DNA from: CAIQPS01 sp964631965
GTDB lineage: Bacteria > Actinomycetota > Thermoleophilia > RBG-16-64-13
DNA length: 38,192 bases
Reading direction: 5' to 3'
Assembly (NCBI GenBank): GCA_964631965.1
Contig: CAZWAR010000009.1
Span: 1 to 38,192, forward strand
A program made the position numbers and the translations under genes. Position 1 is the first letter of the stretch. Each line of letters opens with the position of its first letter. The notes beneath the pieces were generated by a model. That model saw only the letters and a program-made list of their open reading frames with translations. It was not told where the DNA came from and did not search any database. Of this stretch, positions 7,136 through 16,297 are shown piece by piece.

Positions 7136-8776
7136 GTGACGACGTCTGTCGGGATTCCGAATAGTACCGATGGTCGCGTCGTTGCCTTTATCGACATAGG
7201 GACCAACGCCATTCGGTTGCTCGTGGTGCGCATCGTGCCCGGGCACTCCCATACGGTCCTCACCGAACAGCGCGAACCCGCGCGTCTGGGAGAAGGGGAA
7301 TTCCCCGAGCGCAAGCTGCAGCCGGGTCCCATGGAGCAGGCGGTGCTCGTCTGCCGCACTTTCGTCGACCTCGCGCGCTCTCATGGCGCGGAAGAGATCG
7401 TCGCGGTGGCGACGTCGGCCACCAGGGAGGCCCTCAACGCCGAGGAATTCCTGCACAGGCTGCGCGTGGAAGCCGGGCTGCACGTGCGGGTGATCTCGGG
7501 CCGAGAAGAGGCGCGCCTCATCTACGCCGGCCTCTCCAGCTTCATCCATCTCGGCAACAAGAAGGCCGTGTTCCTCGACATCGGAGGCGGAAGTACCGAG
7601 GTGATCGTGGGCGGGCAGAGACGCTACGACTTCCTCGATACTGTGGGCGTCGGCGCCGTGCGGCTGACCAGCCTGATGTTCTCCCCGGATGACCAGGGGC
7701 CGGTGTCACCCAAGCGCTACGAGCAATTGCGCCAGTATGCCCACCATGCCGCCGTGCACACGGTGTTCCATGTGAAGCAGCATCACACCGACCTATTGGT
7801 GGGCACGGCCGGCACTATCCGGAACCTCGCGGCGATCGCCGCCAATTCCCGGAAAGGGCCGGAACCCGAGAATCCCGACATCTTCACCCGGAAAGAGATG
7901 CGCCGGGCGGCAGCGATGCTCTGCGCTCTACCCCTGGAGGAACGGCGTAGAGTCTCGGGGCTCAATCCCGACCGGGCCGACATCATCGTGAGCGGCGCGG
8001 CCATTCTCGACGTCCTCATGGAGGATCTGGGGTTCGACGAGATCATGGTGATGCCGGTGGGTAGCCTGCGAGAGGGCCTGCTCATGGACTACCTGGCCCA
8101 GGACTCCCACGACCTGCAGCGGCTGTCGGTGCGCGAGCGCAGCGTGCTCCACCTCGGCCGGGCCTGCCATTTCGACGAGACACACGCGCGAAGCGCACGG
8201 CGGTTGGCCCTCCAGCTCTTCGACAGCGCGAAGGCCACCGGCCTGCACCAGTACAGCGAGTGGGAGCGGGAGATCCTGGCGCACGCCACATGTCTCCACG
8301 ATATAGGCACCTTTCTGTCGTACGGGAACCATCACGTGCACTCGTACTACCTCATCAAGAACGCCGATCTCCTCGGCTTCCATCAGCACGAGATGACCAT
8401 GATGGCGCTCGTAGCCTTGTTCCACCGGCGCGGCCTACCCAGCAGCGACCAGCCCGACTACGCCGAGCTCGACAAGGAGGACCGCAATCGGGTGAAGCTC
8501 CTCAGCCTCATCGTGCGGCTGGTGGAGAGCCTCGACCGGAGCCATCAGGGAGTGGTGAGGAACGTGGCCATAGCCGATTCAGCCCCCAAGGAGCTACGGC
8601 TCGTCATGGAGGTGGACGGGGACGCCCAGCTCGAGATCTGGGGGCTCCGCTCCCGGGAGAAGGCCGTGCGCAAGACCCTGCGCCGCCACCTCGTCATCGA
8701 CGTGGTGGATTCCTTACCCGGAGCAGCCCAGGAACCGGCCGCCGCGGAAGTTCCCTCCTCGTCGGCCTCCGCATAG
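7136..8776 (+). CDS. ppx: Exopolyphosphatase / pppGpp phosphatase (Ppx/GppA) with C-terminal HD-like domain
   Basis: Removes terminal phosphates from polyphosphate, or the 5-prime phosphate of pppGpp, using the ASKHA fold. Residues 20-24 are DIGTN (phosphate-1 loop); later come ATSATREA, SGREEARLIYAGL and LDIGGGSTEVI (phosphate-2 loop), then VGTAGTIRNLAAI. The C-terminal half has HD-type residues CLHDIG and HHVHSYYLIKNAD, as in longer Ppx proteins. The length is 546 residues from GTG 7136. A GTG at 7055 in the same frame would add 27 poorly conserved residues, so the start is uncertain. It follows ppk2 by 136 bp and converges with the CHAD gene. The neighbourhood favours polyphosphate over pppGpp as substrate. 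Confidence 0.9.
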   Translation: MTTSVGIPNSTDGRVVAFIDIGTNAIRLLVVRIVPGHSHTVLTEQREPARLGEGEFPERKLQPGPMEQAVLVCRTFVDLARSHGAEEIVAVATSATREALNAEEFLHRLRVEAGLHVRVISGREEARLIYAGLSSFIHLGNKKAVFLDIGGGSTEVIVGGQRRYDFLDTVGVGAVRLTSLMFSPDDQGPVSPKRYEQLRQYAHHAAVHTVFHVKQHHTDLLVGTAGTIRNLAAIAANSRKGPEPENPDIFTRKEMRRAAAMLCALPLEERRRVSGLNPDRADIIVSGAAILDVLMEDLGFDEIMVMPVGSLREGLLMDYLAQDSHDLQRLSVRERSVLHLGRACHFDETHARSARRLALQLFDSAKATGLHQYSEWEREILAHATCLHDIGTFLSYGNHHVHSYYLIKNADLLGFHQHEMTMMALVALFHRRGLPSSDQPDYAELDKEDRNRVKLLSLIVRLVESLDRSHQGVVRNVAIADSAPKELRLVMEVDGDAQLEIWGLRSREKAVRKTLRRHLVIDVVDSLPGAAQEPAAAEVPSSSASA

Positions 8777-8796
8777 GCCGCCGCCGGGCACCGGGG

Positions 8797-10683
8797 CTAG
8801 AGTGCCGCCACCAGATCGGTCAGCGGTCGGCTGAAGTCCGAACCGCGCACCGGATCCCACACCGGTCCGAAGGTATGCATCAACCGCTCGACCTCGTCCT
8901 GTTTCACCGCCAAGTACGCGGCCACCCCGGGCGCGTTCACTGGAAAGGGGGTTCGAGGTCCGCGTTTGTCGCCACGAGGTACGCCCCAGGTGCCCGAGCC
9001 CAAGAAACCGAGCAGCACATCGCAGGTCACCACCGCGTCCTGCAGGTCACCGAGATGGTCCTGCACCTGCTTCGTCCGGTCGATCAGCGGCTTGCTCTCG
9101 GGACCCAGGACCTCTTGAAAGAACTCGAGCGTGTAGCGCAGACCTTTCGAGGTGATGCGGAGTTGATGGAAGACGGAAAGAGGCGCGTCGGGACGGGAGA
9201 TCGGACCGTCGAAAGCCTTCACGTGGGCTAGCCGGTCGAAGACCACGGCCGGAAGTACGTCTCCCACCCTGACCGGCAGCGGTTCACCGTCGGAGCCCAG
9301 CGCCCTGCCGTCCCCAGCGCCGGGAGTCCGCAAAAAGGCCTCGAAGCGCTCTTTGAACCGTTGGTACCGCTCGCTGTCGAGATAGCCCAGTAGCTCGGCC
9401 CGCACCCGGTCTCGCTCGGCATGCCAGGCTTCGACGAGAGGATCGAGACCGCTGCGGGCTTCGGGCGGCAACGAATCGATGTACGCCTGAGTCTTGATCA
9501 TGAACACGTCCAGGTCGCGGACGGCTCCCAGCTCTCGCCCGGTTTGCCGCATAGCCTTGAGGAACGGCCGGTATCCATCCTTGTCGACGTAATCGGCGAA
9601 CACGCGCAGGGCCGCTCGCATGCGCCTGGTCGCGACCCGCATGTCGTGGAGCTCCTCGGGATCTTCACCCGCGCGAGTACCAGGCTCGTGGCGCATCATC
9701 CTCTGAAGGTGATAGAGAAGCGTCTTGCGGCACGATTCCGCCATGGTGTCGTCCGCCGTGAGACCGGGCTTCTCGAGGACCTCGAGACCATCGCCCAGGA
9801 ACGACTCCTTGCGCTGCCGCTTGCCCTTGGGCCGAGTTTCGGCGGCCGGTTGCCTGGTGCACCCTTCTTCGGCGGAGGCAGACTCCGGCGTGCCCGCGGC
9901 CGCCGCAGTGGCGGCTTCGCCAGACGGCGCTATGGCGGCCCCTTCAAACGGCGCAGTGGTGGCATCTTCAGGCAGGGCTTTGCCCCCACGGGTGGCCCGG
10001 GACAGCCCGAGCGCACGGTGGAACTTCGAGAGCGGTTCCGGCTCCAGTGCCCAGGAGTTCCGCAGGGCCGTGACTATCCTCTCGAGGTCTTGCTCAGCGC
10101 CGCCCTCGCACAGTTCTACCTCGACCTCATAGTAGACCTGCTCGGCGGTCAAGGCGGGCGCGCTTTCATGCCCCTCCTGACCATCGTTCACGGGCGAGCC
10201 GTCCCCATCGCCGACGCCGCCGTCCCCGTCGGCCGCGCTCAGCCGAACGACGTCGAGGCTCATCTCGGCCACCGGGCGATCCGAGGCCCCGAGCAGGCGA
10301 GTTGTCCGCGTCTGGCGCAGTTCCAACATCTCCCGGAGGGGATGCCCGGAGGTGAGCTCGAGTACCTTGTCTCGCGCCGGGCTATCGGGCCAGGAGGCCG
10401 GCTCGCGGTACTCGGGCAACCGTATCTCGAGTTCCTGTCGCCGGTGTACGGCACCGCCCGGCTCTTGGAGTTGTTTCACAGTGACCAGGACACCGGTGCC
10501 GTCCAGGCGCAGGCGGCAGGAGAAACCGCCGGCGAGAATGCGCCAGTCCTCGGTGTCGAGGTAGATGTCCACGACATCCTGCACCCGCCCCCGGCTCGCA
10601 TCGAAACCGGCCACGTCCGGACTACTGGCAAGAGCATCCAGGACCCCTGCCTCGGGGGCCTTGAACTTCGCTTCGATCTCCAT
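8797..10683 (-). CDS. CYTH-CHAD domain protein (triphosphate tunnel enzyme plus polyphosphate-binding helical domain)
   Basis: A 628-residue protein. The CYTH domain starts at the first residue with the ExExK signature (MEIEAKFK) and continues through SCRLRLDGTGVLVTVKQLQ and ELEIRLPEY to about residue 215; this fold hydrolyses triphosphates in a basic tunnel. After an Ala/Gly/Glu linker the CHAD domain runs from about 330 to 610 with the two signature helices ELHDMRVATRRMRAALRVF and FHQLRITSKGLRYTLEFF. CHAD domains are known polyphosphate binders. The ATG at 10683 is one base past the sixA stop, giving tight coupling; longer upstream frame is inside sixA and rejected. It is the last gene of ppk1-sixA-CHAD. 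Most likely a polyphosphatase or granule-associated protein. Confidence 0.88.
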   Translation of the reverse strand: MEIEAKFKAPEAGVLDALASSPDVAGFDASRGRVQDVVDIYLDTEDWRILAGGFSCRLRLDGTGVLVTVKQLQEPGGAVHRRQELEIRLPEYREPASWPDSPARDKVLELTSGHPLREMLELRQTRTTRLLGASDRPVAEMSLDVVRLSAADGDGGVGDGDGSPVNDGQEGHESAPALTAEQVYYEVEVELCEGGAEQDLERIVTALRNSWALEPEPLSKFHRALGLSRATRGGKALPEDATTAPFEGAAIAPSGEAATAAAAGTPESASAEEGCTRQPAAETRPKGKRQRKESFLGDGLEVLEKPGLTADDTMAESCRKTLLYHLQRMMRHEPGTRAGEDPEELHDMRVATRRMRAALRVFADYVDKDGYRPFLKAMRQTGRELGAVRDLDVFMIKTQAYIDSLPPEARSGLDPLVEAWHAERDRVRAELLGYLDSERYQRFKERFEAFLRTPGAGDGRALGSDGEPLPVRVGDVLPAVVFDRLAHVKAFDGPISRPDAPLSVFHQLRITSKGLRYTLEFFQEVLGPESKPLIDRTKQVQDHLGDLQDAVVTCDVLLGFLGSGTWGVPRGDKRGPRTPFPVNAPGVAAYLAVKQDEVERLMHTFGPVWDPVRGSDFSRPLTDLVAAL

Positions 10684-10684
10684 C

Positions 10685-11161
10685 CTACGCGCCCACGATC
10701 CCCGGCTGAAGAAGCCAGACGAGAGTAGCTTTCTTAAGCGTGTCGTCGGCCGACTCGACCACGGCCAGCCCGCCCTTTTTGAGGACGACGCGCGCTCCGG
10801 TGAGCTCGCGGAGGGTGGAACTGAAGTCAGGTTCATGGCCCACCAGCAGAAGAGCGTTCGCTCCAGGGGAATGCTTGACGAGCTTTGCCAGCCGGCCCGC
10901 GTCGAATCCGGGGGCCACCCGCTCGTCGCTCACCACTTTGTCATCCAGATTGAGATGCCGGGCAACGATCTCCGCAGTCTCGGAGGCACGCAGGTACGGG
11001 CTGGTGACCACGGCGTCGATGGGAGGGATCATCCTGGCCAGGATCCCGGCCATGCGGGCCACCTGTTCCCGCCCCTCCTCGGTCAGTGGTCGCAAAGAGT
11101 CCTCGCCCTCCCAGTCCCCGCGGGAGATGGCTGCTCCGTGCCTCAGGAAGTAGAACTCCAT
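10685..11161 (-). CDS. sixA: SixA-type phosphohistidine phosphatase (histidine phosphatase superfamily)
   Basis: A 158-residue single-domain enzyme of the histidine phosphatase superfamily. The catalytic RHG is in FYFLRHGAA near residue 8; the second catalytic His is in LLLVGHEPDF, and SPYLRASETAEI supplies the conserved Arg. Small SixA proteins remove phosphate from phosphohistidine. The gene overlaps the end of ppk1 by 19 nt and is followed after one base by the CHAD gene, so it is translated with them. Because PPK1 works through an autophosphorylated histidine, the placement suggests (inference only) that SixA could act on PPK1 or a related phosphohistidine. Confidence 0.88.
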   Translation of the reverse strand: MEFYFLRHGAAISRGDWEGEDSLRPLTEEGREQVARMAGILARMIPPIDAVVTSPYLRASETAEIVARHLNLDDKVVSDERVAPGFDAGRLAKLVKHSPGANALLLVGHEPDFSSTLRELTGARVVLKKGGLAVVESADDTLKKATLVWLLQPGIVGA

Positions 11162-13347
11162 GACGCCTCCTTGCCGACGGTGCTCCCGGTTATGAACCTT
11201 TCCTGAGCGTTCCAGGCTGGTTCGCCGGCCGCTCTCGTGACCCGCTCGTATGTCCCATCCGCGTGCATGACCCGAGCTTTGACGTTGTCCCGAAGATAGG
11301 TCTCCAGGATCTCCCAGCGCAGCCGCCTGGCCAAAGCCCGGTCCTCGATGGGGAAGAAGGCCTCCACCCGCCGGTCCAGGTTGCGAGGCATGAGATCGGC
11401 GCTGCTAAGGTAGCACTCCTCCTCGCCGCCGTTCCGGAAGTAGTAGATGCGGCTGTGTTCCAGGAAACGGCCGACGATGCTGGAAACCGTGATGCCGTCG
11501 CTGATCCCCGGGATACCGGGCCGCAGACAGCAGATGCCCCGCACGAGCAGATCGAGCTTCACCCCCACCCGGGAAGCCTCGTAGAGAAGCTTGATCATCT
11601 TTTTGTCCACAAGCGAATTCAGCTTGAGGATGATGTGCGCTTCTTCGCCGCGACCGGCTGTCTCCATCTCCCGGCGGATAAGCGTCTCCACCTTCTCTCT
11701 CAGGTTCATGGGAGCGACACTCAGCTTCCGATATTCCTTCATCTTCGAGTATCCGGTCAGGTAATTGAACAGGTCGCTGGCGTCCTCGCCTATGGCTTCG
11801 TCGGCCGTGAGCAGGCCGAGGTCCGTGTATTGCTTGGTAGTAACGGCGTTGTAGTTGCCGGTGGACAGGTGGACGTAGCGGCGGATGCCGCCACCCTCGC
11901 GCCGCACTATGAGCAGGACCTTGCCATGAATCTTCAGGCCCAGCAACCCGTAGACCACGTGCACACCCTCCCGCTCCAGGGCGCGGGCCCACTCGATGTT
12001 GCTCTCCTCGTCGAAACGGGCCTTGAGTTCGACGAGCACGGCCACTTCCTTGCCGTTGCGCGCCGCGTCCAAGAGGGCCGCGACTACCGGTGAGTTCCTG
12101 CCTACCCGGTACAACGTCTGCTTGATGGCCAGAACGTCCGGGTCGTGGGCGGCGGTCTCGAGCAGATCCACCACCGGCTCGAATGATTCGTAGGGGTGAT
12201 GAAGGAGTATGTCCCCCTGGCGGATGGCGGCGAACACTTCGCGGCCCTCGAAGTCATCCAGGCCGACAGGCGGTGAGGGGGCAAACGAAGGATCCTTCAG
12301 GTCGGGGCGCTCGAGATCGTAGAGGCAAGACAGCGTGCTCATCGCGAGGGGAAGCTCCACCTGGTAAACATCATCCGGCCCGATCTCCAGATTGCGGGTG
12401 AGTATGGACCGGATGTAAGCGGGCATGGTCGAATCGACCACCAGCCTGACTACTGAGCCGAAGCGTCGCCGCCGTATGAAGTGTTCCACCGTTTCGAGCA
12501 GGTCGGCCGCTTCCAGTTCCTGAATGGCTATGTCGGCGTCCCGCGTCACCCGGAACGGGTGAGTCTCCAGGATCTCCACTCCTGGGAAGAGTTCCGACAG
12601 GTGGGCGGCGACGACCTGCTCCAACCAGACGAGAACAAGCCCGCCGTCGCCTGCGTCCCCCGCGATCGGGATGAGCCGGGGGAGCATGCTCGGCACCTTG
12701 ACGCGGGCGAAGTGCTCGGTCCCGTCTTCTCTCCGGAGGATCACCGCCAGGTTCAGACTCATGTTGGAGATAAACGGGAACGGCCGGGCGGGATCGTAGG
12801 CGAGGGGTGTGAGCACTGGGAACACCTTCTTCTCGAAGTAGCTCCGAGCACTTGCCTTCTGAGCATCGGTCAACGACCCGTAGTCCATTATGTGGACACC
12901 AGCCTCCGCGAGCCCTTTGAGGCAGTCCATCAGACAGGTGCGAGACGCGGCCATCAGCTCTAGCGCCATCGGCCGGATGGCCCTGAGCTGTTCGGATGGA
13001 GTCAGGCCGTCCGGAGAGGGGTCGCTGATGCCGGCAGAGACCTGCTGCTTCAGCCCGGCCACCCGGACCATGAAGAACTCCGCCAAAATCGAACCGAGGA
13101 TGCCAAGGAACTTGACCCGCTCGAGGAGGGGCACCTGTTCGTCCTGTGCCTCCTCGAGCACGCGAGAGAAGAAACGAAGCTGGCTTATCTCCCTGTTCAC
13201 GAGCAAGGAGGGCGACCCGAGATCTTCACCCATCGGCTCTTCCACAGAAGGCGCCAAGCGCAGCCCGGCGGATTCGAGGGATTCCTCCCCGGTCGAAGCC
13301 GCTGACTCACCGTCATGCACGTTCGCGTCCTCCAGACCTCGCTTCAC
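11143..13347 (-). CDS. ppk1: Polyphosphate kinase 1
   Basis: Makes polyphosphate from ATP through a phosphohistidine. The length of 734 residues is typical (about 690-740). The first 45 residues are an acidic extension, then the N-domain starts at VNREISQLRFFSRVLEEA. The autophosphorylated His is His474 in LKIHGK; flanking motifs are VLVELKARFDEESNIEWA, VHLSTGNYN and LSSADLMPRNLDRRVE. The start is a GTG at 13347 with GGGG about 10 nt upstream, an average site. It is the first gene of an operon with sixA (19-nt overlap) and the CYTH/CHAD gene. About 450 bp of leader/intergenic DNA lies upstream with a possible PHO-like promoter and a hairpin, which suggests regulation separate from the upstream flavodoxin gene. 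Confidence 0.95.
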   Translation of the reverse strand: MKRGLEDANVHDGESAASTGEESLESAGLRLAPSVEEPMGEDLGSPSLLVNREISQLRFFSRVLEEAQDEQVPLLERVKFLGILGSILAEFFMVRVAGLKQQVSAGISDPSPDGLTPSEQLRAIRPMALELMAASRTCLMDCLKGLAEAGVHIMDYGSLTDAQKASARSYFEKKVFPVLTPLAYDPARPFPFISNMSLNLAVILRREDGTEHFARVKVPSMLPRLIPIAGDAGDGGLVLVWLEQVVAAHLSELFPGVEILETHPFRVTRDADIAIQELEAADLLETVEHFIRRRRFGSVVRLVVDSTMPAYIRSILTRNLEIGPDDVYQVELPLAMSTLSCLYDLERPDLKDPSFAPSPPVGLDDFEGREVFAAIRQGDILLHHPYESFEPVVDLLETAAHDPDVLAIKQTLYRVGRNSPVVAALLDAARNGKEVAVLVELKARFDEESNIEWARALEREGVHVVYGLLGLKIHGKVLLIVRREGGGIRRYVHLSTGNYNAVTTKQYTDLGLLTADEAIGEDASDLFNYLTGYSKMKEYRKLSVAPMNLREKVETLIRREMETAGRGEEAHIILKLNSLVDKKMIKLLYEASRVGVKLDLLVRGICCLRPGIPGISDGITVSSIVGRFLEHSRIYYFRNGGEEECYLSSADLMPRNLDRRVEAFFPIEDRALARRLRWEILETYLRDNVKARVMHADGTYERVTRAAGEPAWNAQERFITGSTVGKEASWSSTS

Positions 13348-13428
13348 GATCCATTATCCCCTGGCTCCCGGCACCCTGCAGCATCGACGGGAGCACCCGT
13401 GGATTCCCACCTGCTCGGCAAGAGGAGC

Positions 13429-13454
13429 GGCCCGCCCCTGGCTTGAGGCGGGCC
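13429..13454 (-). other. GC-rich hairpin in the ppk1 leader
   Basis: GGCCCGCC (13429-13436) and GGCGGGCC (13447-13454) form a perfect 8-bp stem with a 10-nt loop about 80 bp before ppk1. No T-tract follows on either strand, so it is more likely a leader structure than a terminator. Confidence 0.3.
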
Positions 13455-13518
13455 ACCATGGCTCCCCCGTCTGGATGGGAGGGACGAGGGACGCGGGGGT
13501 GTCGATCTCACGTAGCTC

Positions 13519-13572
13519 ACCATACCTACCTGGGAACAGGCCAGTGTTACAGTTCGGCAAGACGTTGGTTAC
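13519..13572 (-). promoter_or_regulatory. Possible PHO-like promoter upstream of ppk1
   Basis: Read towards ppk1, GTAAC occurs at 13572-13568 and 13550-13546, exactly 22 bp (two 11-bp steps) apart, followed by a -10-like TATGGT at 13524-13519. The spacing to the -10 resembles that at pstS, but only two of the repeat units are similar. The rest of 13348-13799 shows no convincing gene. Confidence 0.25.
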
Positions 13573-13799
13573 AAGACGGCCTTCCCGCACTTCCTGACTT
13601 CTTAACCTCCACCGGCCAGGTCCCGTTTCTGGTATCGGACAAAGGAGCACTTCCGCAAGACTCCCATCGGCCGAGCCGGTGGATTGAGGGGGCCAGAGCG
13701 ACCCCGTTTTCACCTGACTCACGCAGCACCGCGAGAAGAAGCGGGAGCGAGGAGAACGCGAGGAACCACGCCCCAGCGGCGCCCCATCCGATCCGTGCC

Positions 13800-14399
13800 C
13801 TAGTCGCCGGCGCCGCCACCCGCCGCGTCCGCCACCTCACGCGGCTCTTCGTCCGCACCCTCGTTCGTACCCTCGTCCCGGTCGTCGCCCCCTTCGGCCC
13901 CGAAGCGCTCGGCCAGCCCCCGAGCCCACTCCCGGATGTCGTCCCAATCGCGGATATCGCTGACGGGTTGCTTCTTCATGGCCGGGATCAGGTTGTAGGG
14001 GAAGGTGAGCTTGGCGGGGTCGAACTTTCCGCCGAAGATCTTGACGGCAGCGGGCCGCAGCCAGGGGAATTCACGTAGGGCCTTGTCCAGTTGGGTACGG
14101 ACGTCCTGCCACTCCTTCTCCACGTCGTTGAAGGGCCCGAGAGCGAACACTGCGACAGGCAGAGCTTTGAGCACTTCCTTGTTGCGCCGAAGGAAGCGCA
14201 GAGCGTCCTTGTGCCAGTGGAACATGTAGAGAGGAGCCCCCAGCACCACCCCGTCGTAGGAGGCAAGGGTTCCGGCGAGCGGGAGGCGTTGCACGTCAAC
14301 CGTGAAACCGGCCTCGCGAAGCGCGTTCGCTACCGCTTCGGCCACCTCCTGAGTGGATCCTGCACGGGTGGCATAGACCACCAAGATCGAATCTGGCAT
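13800..14399 (-). CDS. Flavodoxin-domain protein (HemG / Flavodoxin_5-like)
   Basis: A 199-residue flavodoxin-like electron carrier or protoporphyrinogen-oxidase-type protein. The FMN phosphate loop is VVYATRAGSTQEVAEAVANA at residues 7-26, and a second loop VVLGAPLYMFHWHKDALRFL contacts the flavin ring. VAVFALGPFND is the third strand-loop. The Asp/Glu-rich C-terminal tail after GLAERFGAEG is likely disordered. ATG 14399 has GGAGG 4 nt upstream; longer frame upstream is rejected because it lacks similarity and a site. It is on the same strand as ppk1 but separated by about 450 bp. Partner enzyme unknown. Confidence 0.82.
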   Translation of the reverse strand: MPDSILVVYATRAGSTQEVAEAVANALREAGFTVDVQRLPLAGTLASYDGVVLGAPLYMFHWHKDALRFLRRNKEVLKALPVAVFALGPFNDVEKEWQDVRTQLDKALREFPWLRPAAVKIFGGKFDPAKLTFPYNLIPAMKKQPVSDIRDWDDIREWARGLAERFGAEGGDDRDEGTNEGADEEPREVADAAGGGAGD

Positions 14400-14591
14400 C
14401 ACGCCTCCTCTCCGCAAGGGCGCCGGGGCGGCCACGCTCCGCAGGCGGTCCCCCGGTAAGGATAACTCACCCATCTGGGACAGGCCGGCTCGCCCCCCTC
14501 ACGTCGAGGGATAGACCGCCCGGTACGTTCCAAGAAGGCGCAGGCGGGGAAGAGGTTGAGGGACACTCATCGAGGCCATGGCGAGGGCACG

Positions 14592-15728
14592 GTGACACTC
14601 ATCCCGTTCTTCGGTTCTGATCGGTTCACCCTGGGGGTAGAACTCGAAATGCAGATCCTCTCCGTGGACGACTACGGACTCACCCCGGCCGCGCCCCAGT
14701 TGCTCGATCGGCTCCGTGTCCACGAGCGTCCCGGAGGCGTCACCCACGAGATCACCGAGAGCATGCTCGAGGTGAACACCGGCGTGAATCGGGATCTCGT
14801 TTCTCTGGTCGAAGAGCTACGCAGGATCCGCGACGCTCTGGTACGTGCCGCGAGCGATCTGGGAGTCGCCGTCTCGGGTGGAGGCGCACACCCCGCCCTT
14901 TGCTGGCCCTGCCAGACCATATCCGGCGCGCCGCGGGCCCAACGCCTCTACGACACCTTCGGCTATCTGGCGAAACAATGGACGGTGTTCGGCCAACACG
15001 TTCACATCGGCTGCAGCGACGGGGACGAAGCTATCTATCTGTTGCATGCTCTCTCCCGCTACGTTCCTCACTTTGTAGCCTTGGCCGCGGCTTCGCCCTA
15101 CAACCAGGGCGCCGACACCGGGTTCGATTGCTCGCGCCTCAACTACTCCCTCTCCTTTCCGCTTTCCGGCCGCCCTCCCCGTCTGCTCGACTGGCAGGAG
15201 TTCGTCGCCTATTTCGAGAGATTGGAAGCACTTGAGATCGTCGGCTCGACGAAGGATCTGTACTGGGACATTCGGCCCAAACCGGAGTTCGGCACTGTCG
15301 AGGTTCGGGTTTGCGACACTCCCCTCACCGTGGAGAGGGCAGCGGTCCTTGCGGCCTACATGCAGGCTCTCAGCGCATACCTGCTCAGGAACAGGCCGGA
15401 GGTGCCCCTGGAGGAGGACTTTCTCACCTACTCCTACTCCCGGTTCACCGCCTGCCGCTTCGGCCTCGAGGCGCTCTACATCGACCCGACAACCGGCGAC
15501 CGGCTCCCACTGCGCGATCACATTCTCACCACTCTGGAAGCCTTGGCGCCGGACGCCGCCCGTCTTGGCTCCGAGAGCGCCATCTCTTACGTGCGGCGAG
15601 TTGTAGAGACAGAAGGGAACGACGCTCGGTGGATCCGAAGAACCTTCGGGGAATATCGGTCGGCCCGGGAACTCATGCGAGAACAGTCTGAACGCTGGAC
15701 AGAAGACGACCCGCTGCTAGGATGGTGA
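14592..15728 (+). CDS. YbdK-type carboxylate-amine ligase (glutamate-cysteine ligase GCS2 family)
   Basis: A 378-residue ATP-dependent ligase, close to E. coli YbdK (about 372). Motifs: FTLGVELEMQIL near the N-terminus (metal/ATP Glu residues), THEITESMLEVNTG, FGQHVHIGC and WDIRPKPEFGTVEVRVCDTP. Family members have weak glutamate-cysteine ligase activity; the physiological product is usually uncertain, and in actinobacteria some take part in mycothiol-independent thiol or peptide synthesis. GTG 14592 has a GAGGG site; a TTG 36 nt upstream is open but adds unrelated residues. The next gene starts near its stop, so the HEAT protein may be co-transcribed. Confidence 0.88.
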   Translation: MTLIPFFGSDRFTLGVELEMQILSVDDYGLTPAAPQLLDRLRVHERPGGVTHEITESMLEVNTGVNRDLVSLVEELRRIRDALVRAASDLGVAVSGGGAHPALCWPCQTISGAPRAQRLYDTFGYLAKQWTVFGQHVHIGCSDGDEAIYLLHALSRYVPHFVALAAASPYNQGADTGFDCSRLNYSLSFPLSGRPPRLLDWQEFVAYFERLEALEIVGSTKDLYWDIRPKPEFGTVEVRVCDTPLTVERAAVLAAYMQALSAYLLRNRPEVPLEEDFLTYSYSRFTACRFGLEALYIDPTTGDRLPLRDHILTTLEALAPDAARLGSESAISYVRRVVETEGNDARWIRRTFGEYRSARELMREQSERWTEDDPLLGW

Positions 15729-15775
15729 CGGTCCCCGCAAGAAGGCGCGGCCGCAAGACCGGGAGGAGAGGTGTG

Positions 15776-16297
15776 ATGGAAGACTATGTGCAAAGACTCC
15801 TCGAAGAATTGACCGGCCATGACGGCATGGTCAGGAAACTGGCGCGGGAGAAACTGGTGCTGATCGGCGATCCGGTGGTGCCCCAGTTGCGCTCTCTGCT
15901 CGCATCTTCTCAGAAGCAAGTCCGGTGGGAGGCGACCAAGGCCCTGGCGGCGATCGAGGACTCGTCCTGTCTCGGGGATTTCCTGGCGCTGCTTGACGAT
16001 CCCGAATCCGATCTGCGCTGGCTGGCCGCGACCGGCCTGACCCAGCTGGGGCCGCGCGCGGCGAGACCGGTGCTACAAGGCCTCACCGACCCCGACGCGC
16101 CGCGCGGACGCCTGGAGATGAGTCGCAGAGTGCTGGCCGAACTTGCCAGCGACAACAAGGTGCTCCGGGATATCGCGGCTCCGATCCTGGAGGTCATCGG
16201 CGAGAACAACCGGGCGGTCATCACAGAACGGGCAGCCCGCGCCCTCAGCGACTTCGACAGCGCCACGGGCCTCCAACCCAGTTCCCAGACCGGCTGA
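15776..16297 (+). CDS. Small HEAT-repeat protein
   Basis: A 173-residue helical-repeat protein. Two to three HEAT/PBS-lyase-like repeats are visible: REKLVLIGDPVVPQLRSLL, VRWEATKALAAIEDSS and LRWLAATGLTQLGPRAARPV. These usually mediate protein binding; no catalytic residues are seen. The ATG at 15776 has GGAGG 9 nt upstream, and a GTG three bases earlier is possible. An ATG at 15722 in the same frame overlaps the ligase stop but would add a basic tail without support. It lies 47 nt after the ligase gene. Partner unknown. Confidence 0.75.
   Translation: MEDYVQRLLEELTGHDGMVRKLAREKLVLIGDPVVPQLRSLLASSQKQVRWEATKALAAIEDSSCLGDFLALLDDPESDLRWLAATGLTQLGPRAARPVLQGLTDPDAPRGRLEMSRRVLAELASDNKVLRDIAAPILEVIGENNRAVITERAARALSDFDSATGLQPSSQTG

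Noticed and set aside
9421..10728. Long plus-strand frame inside the CYTH/CHAD gene
   Set aside because: The minus-strand frame has clear CYTH and CHAD motifs; the plus frame has none.
13354..13722. 122-codon frame in the ppk1-flavodoxin gap
   Set aside because: GTG start without a ribosome site, mixed composition and no similarity; treated as non-coding.
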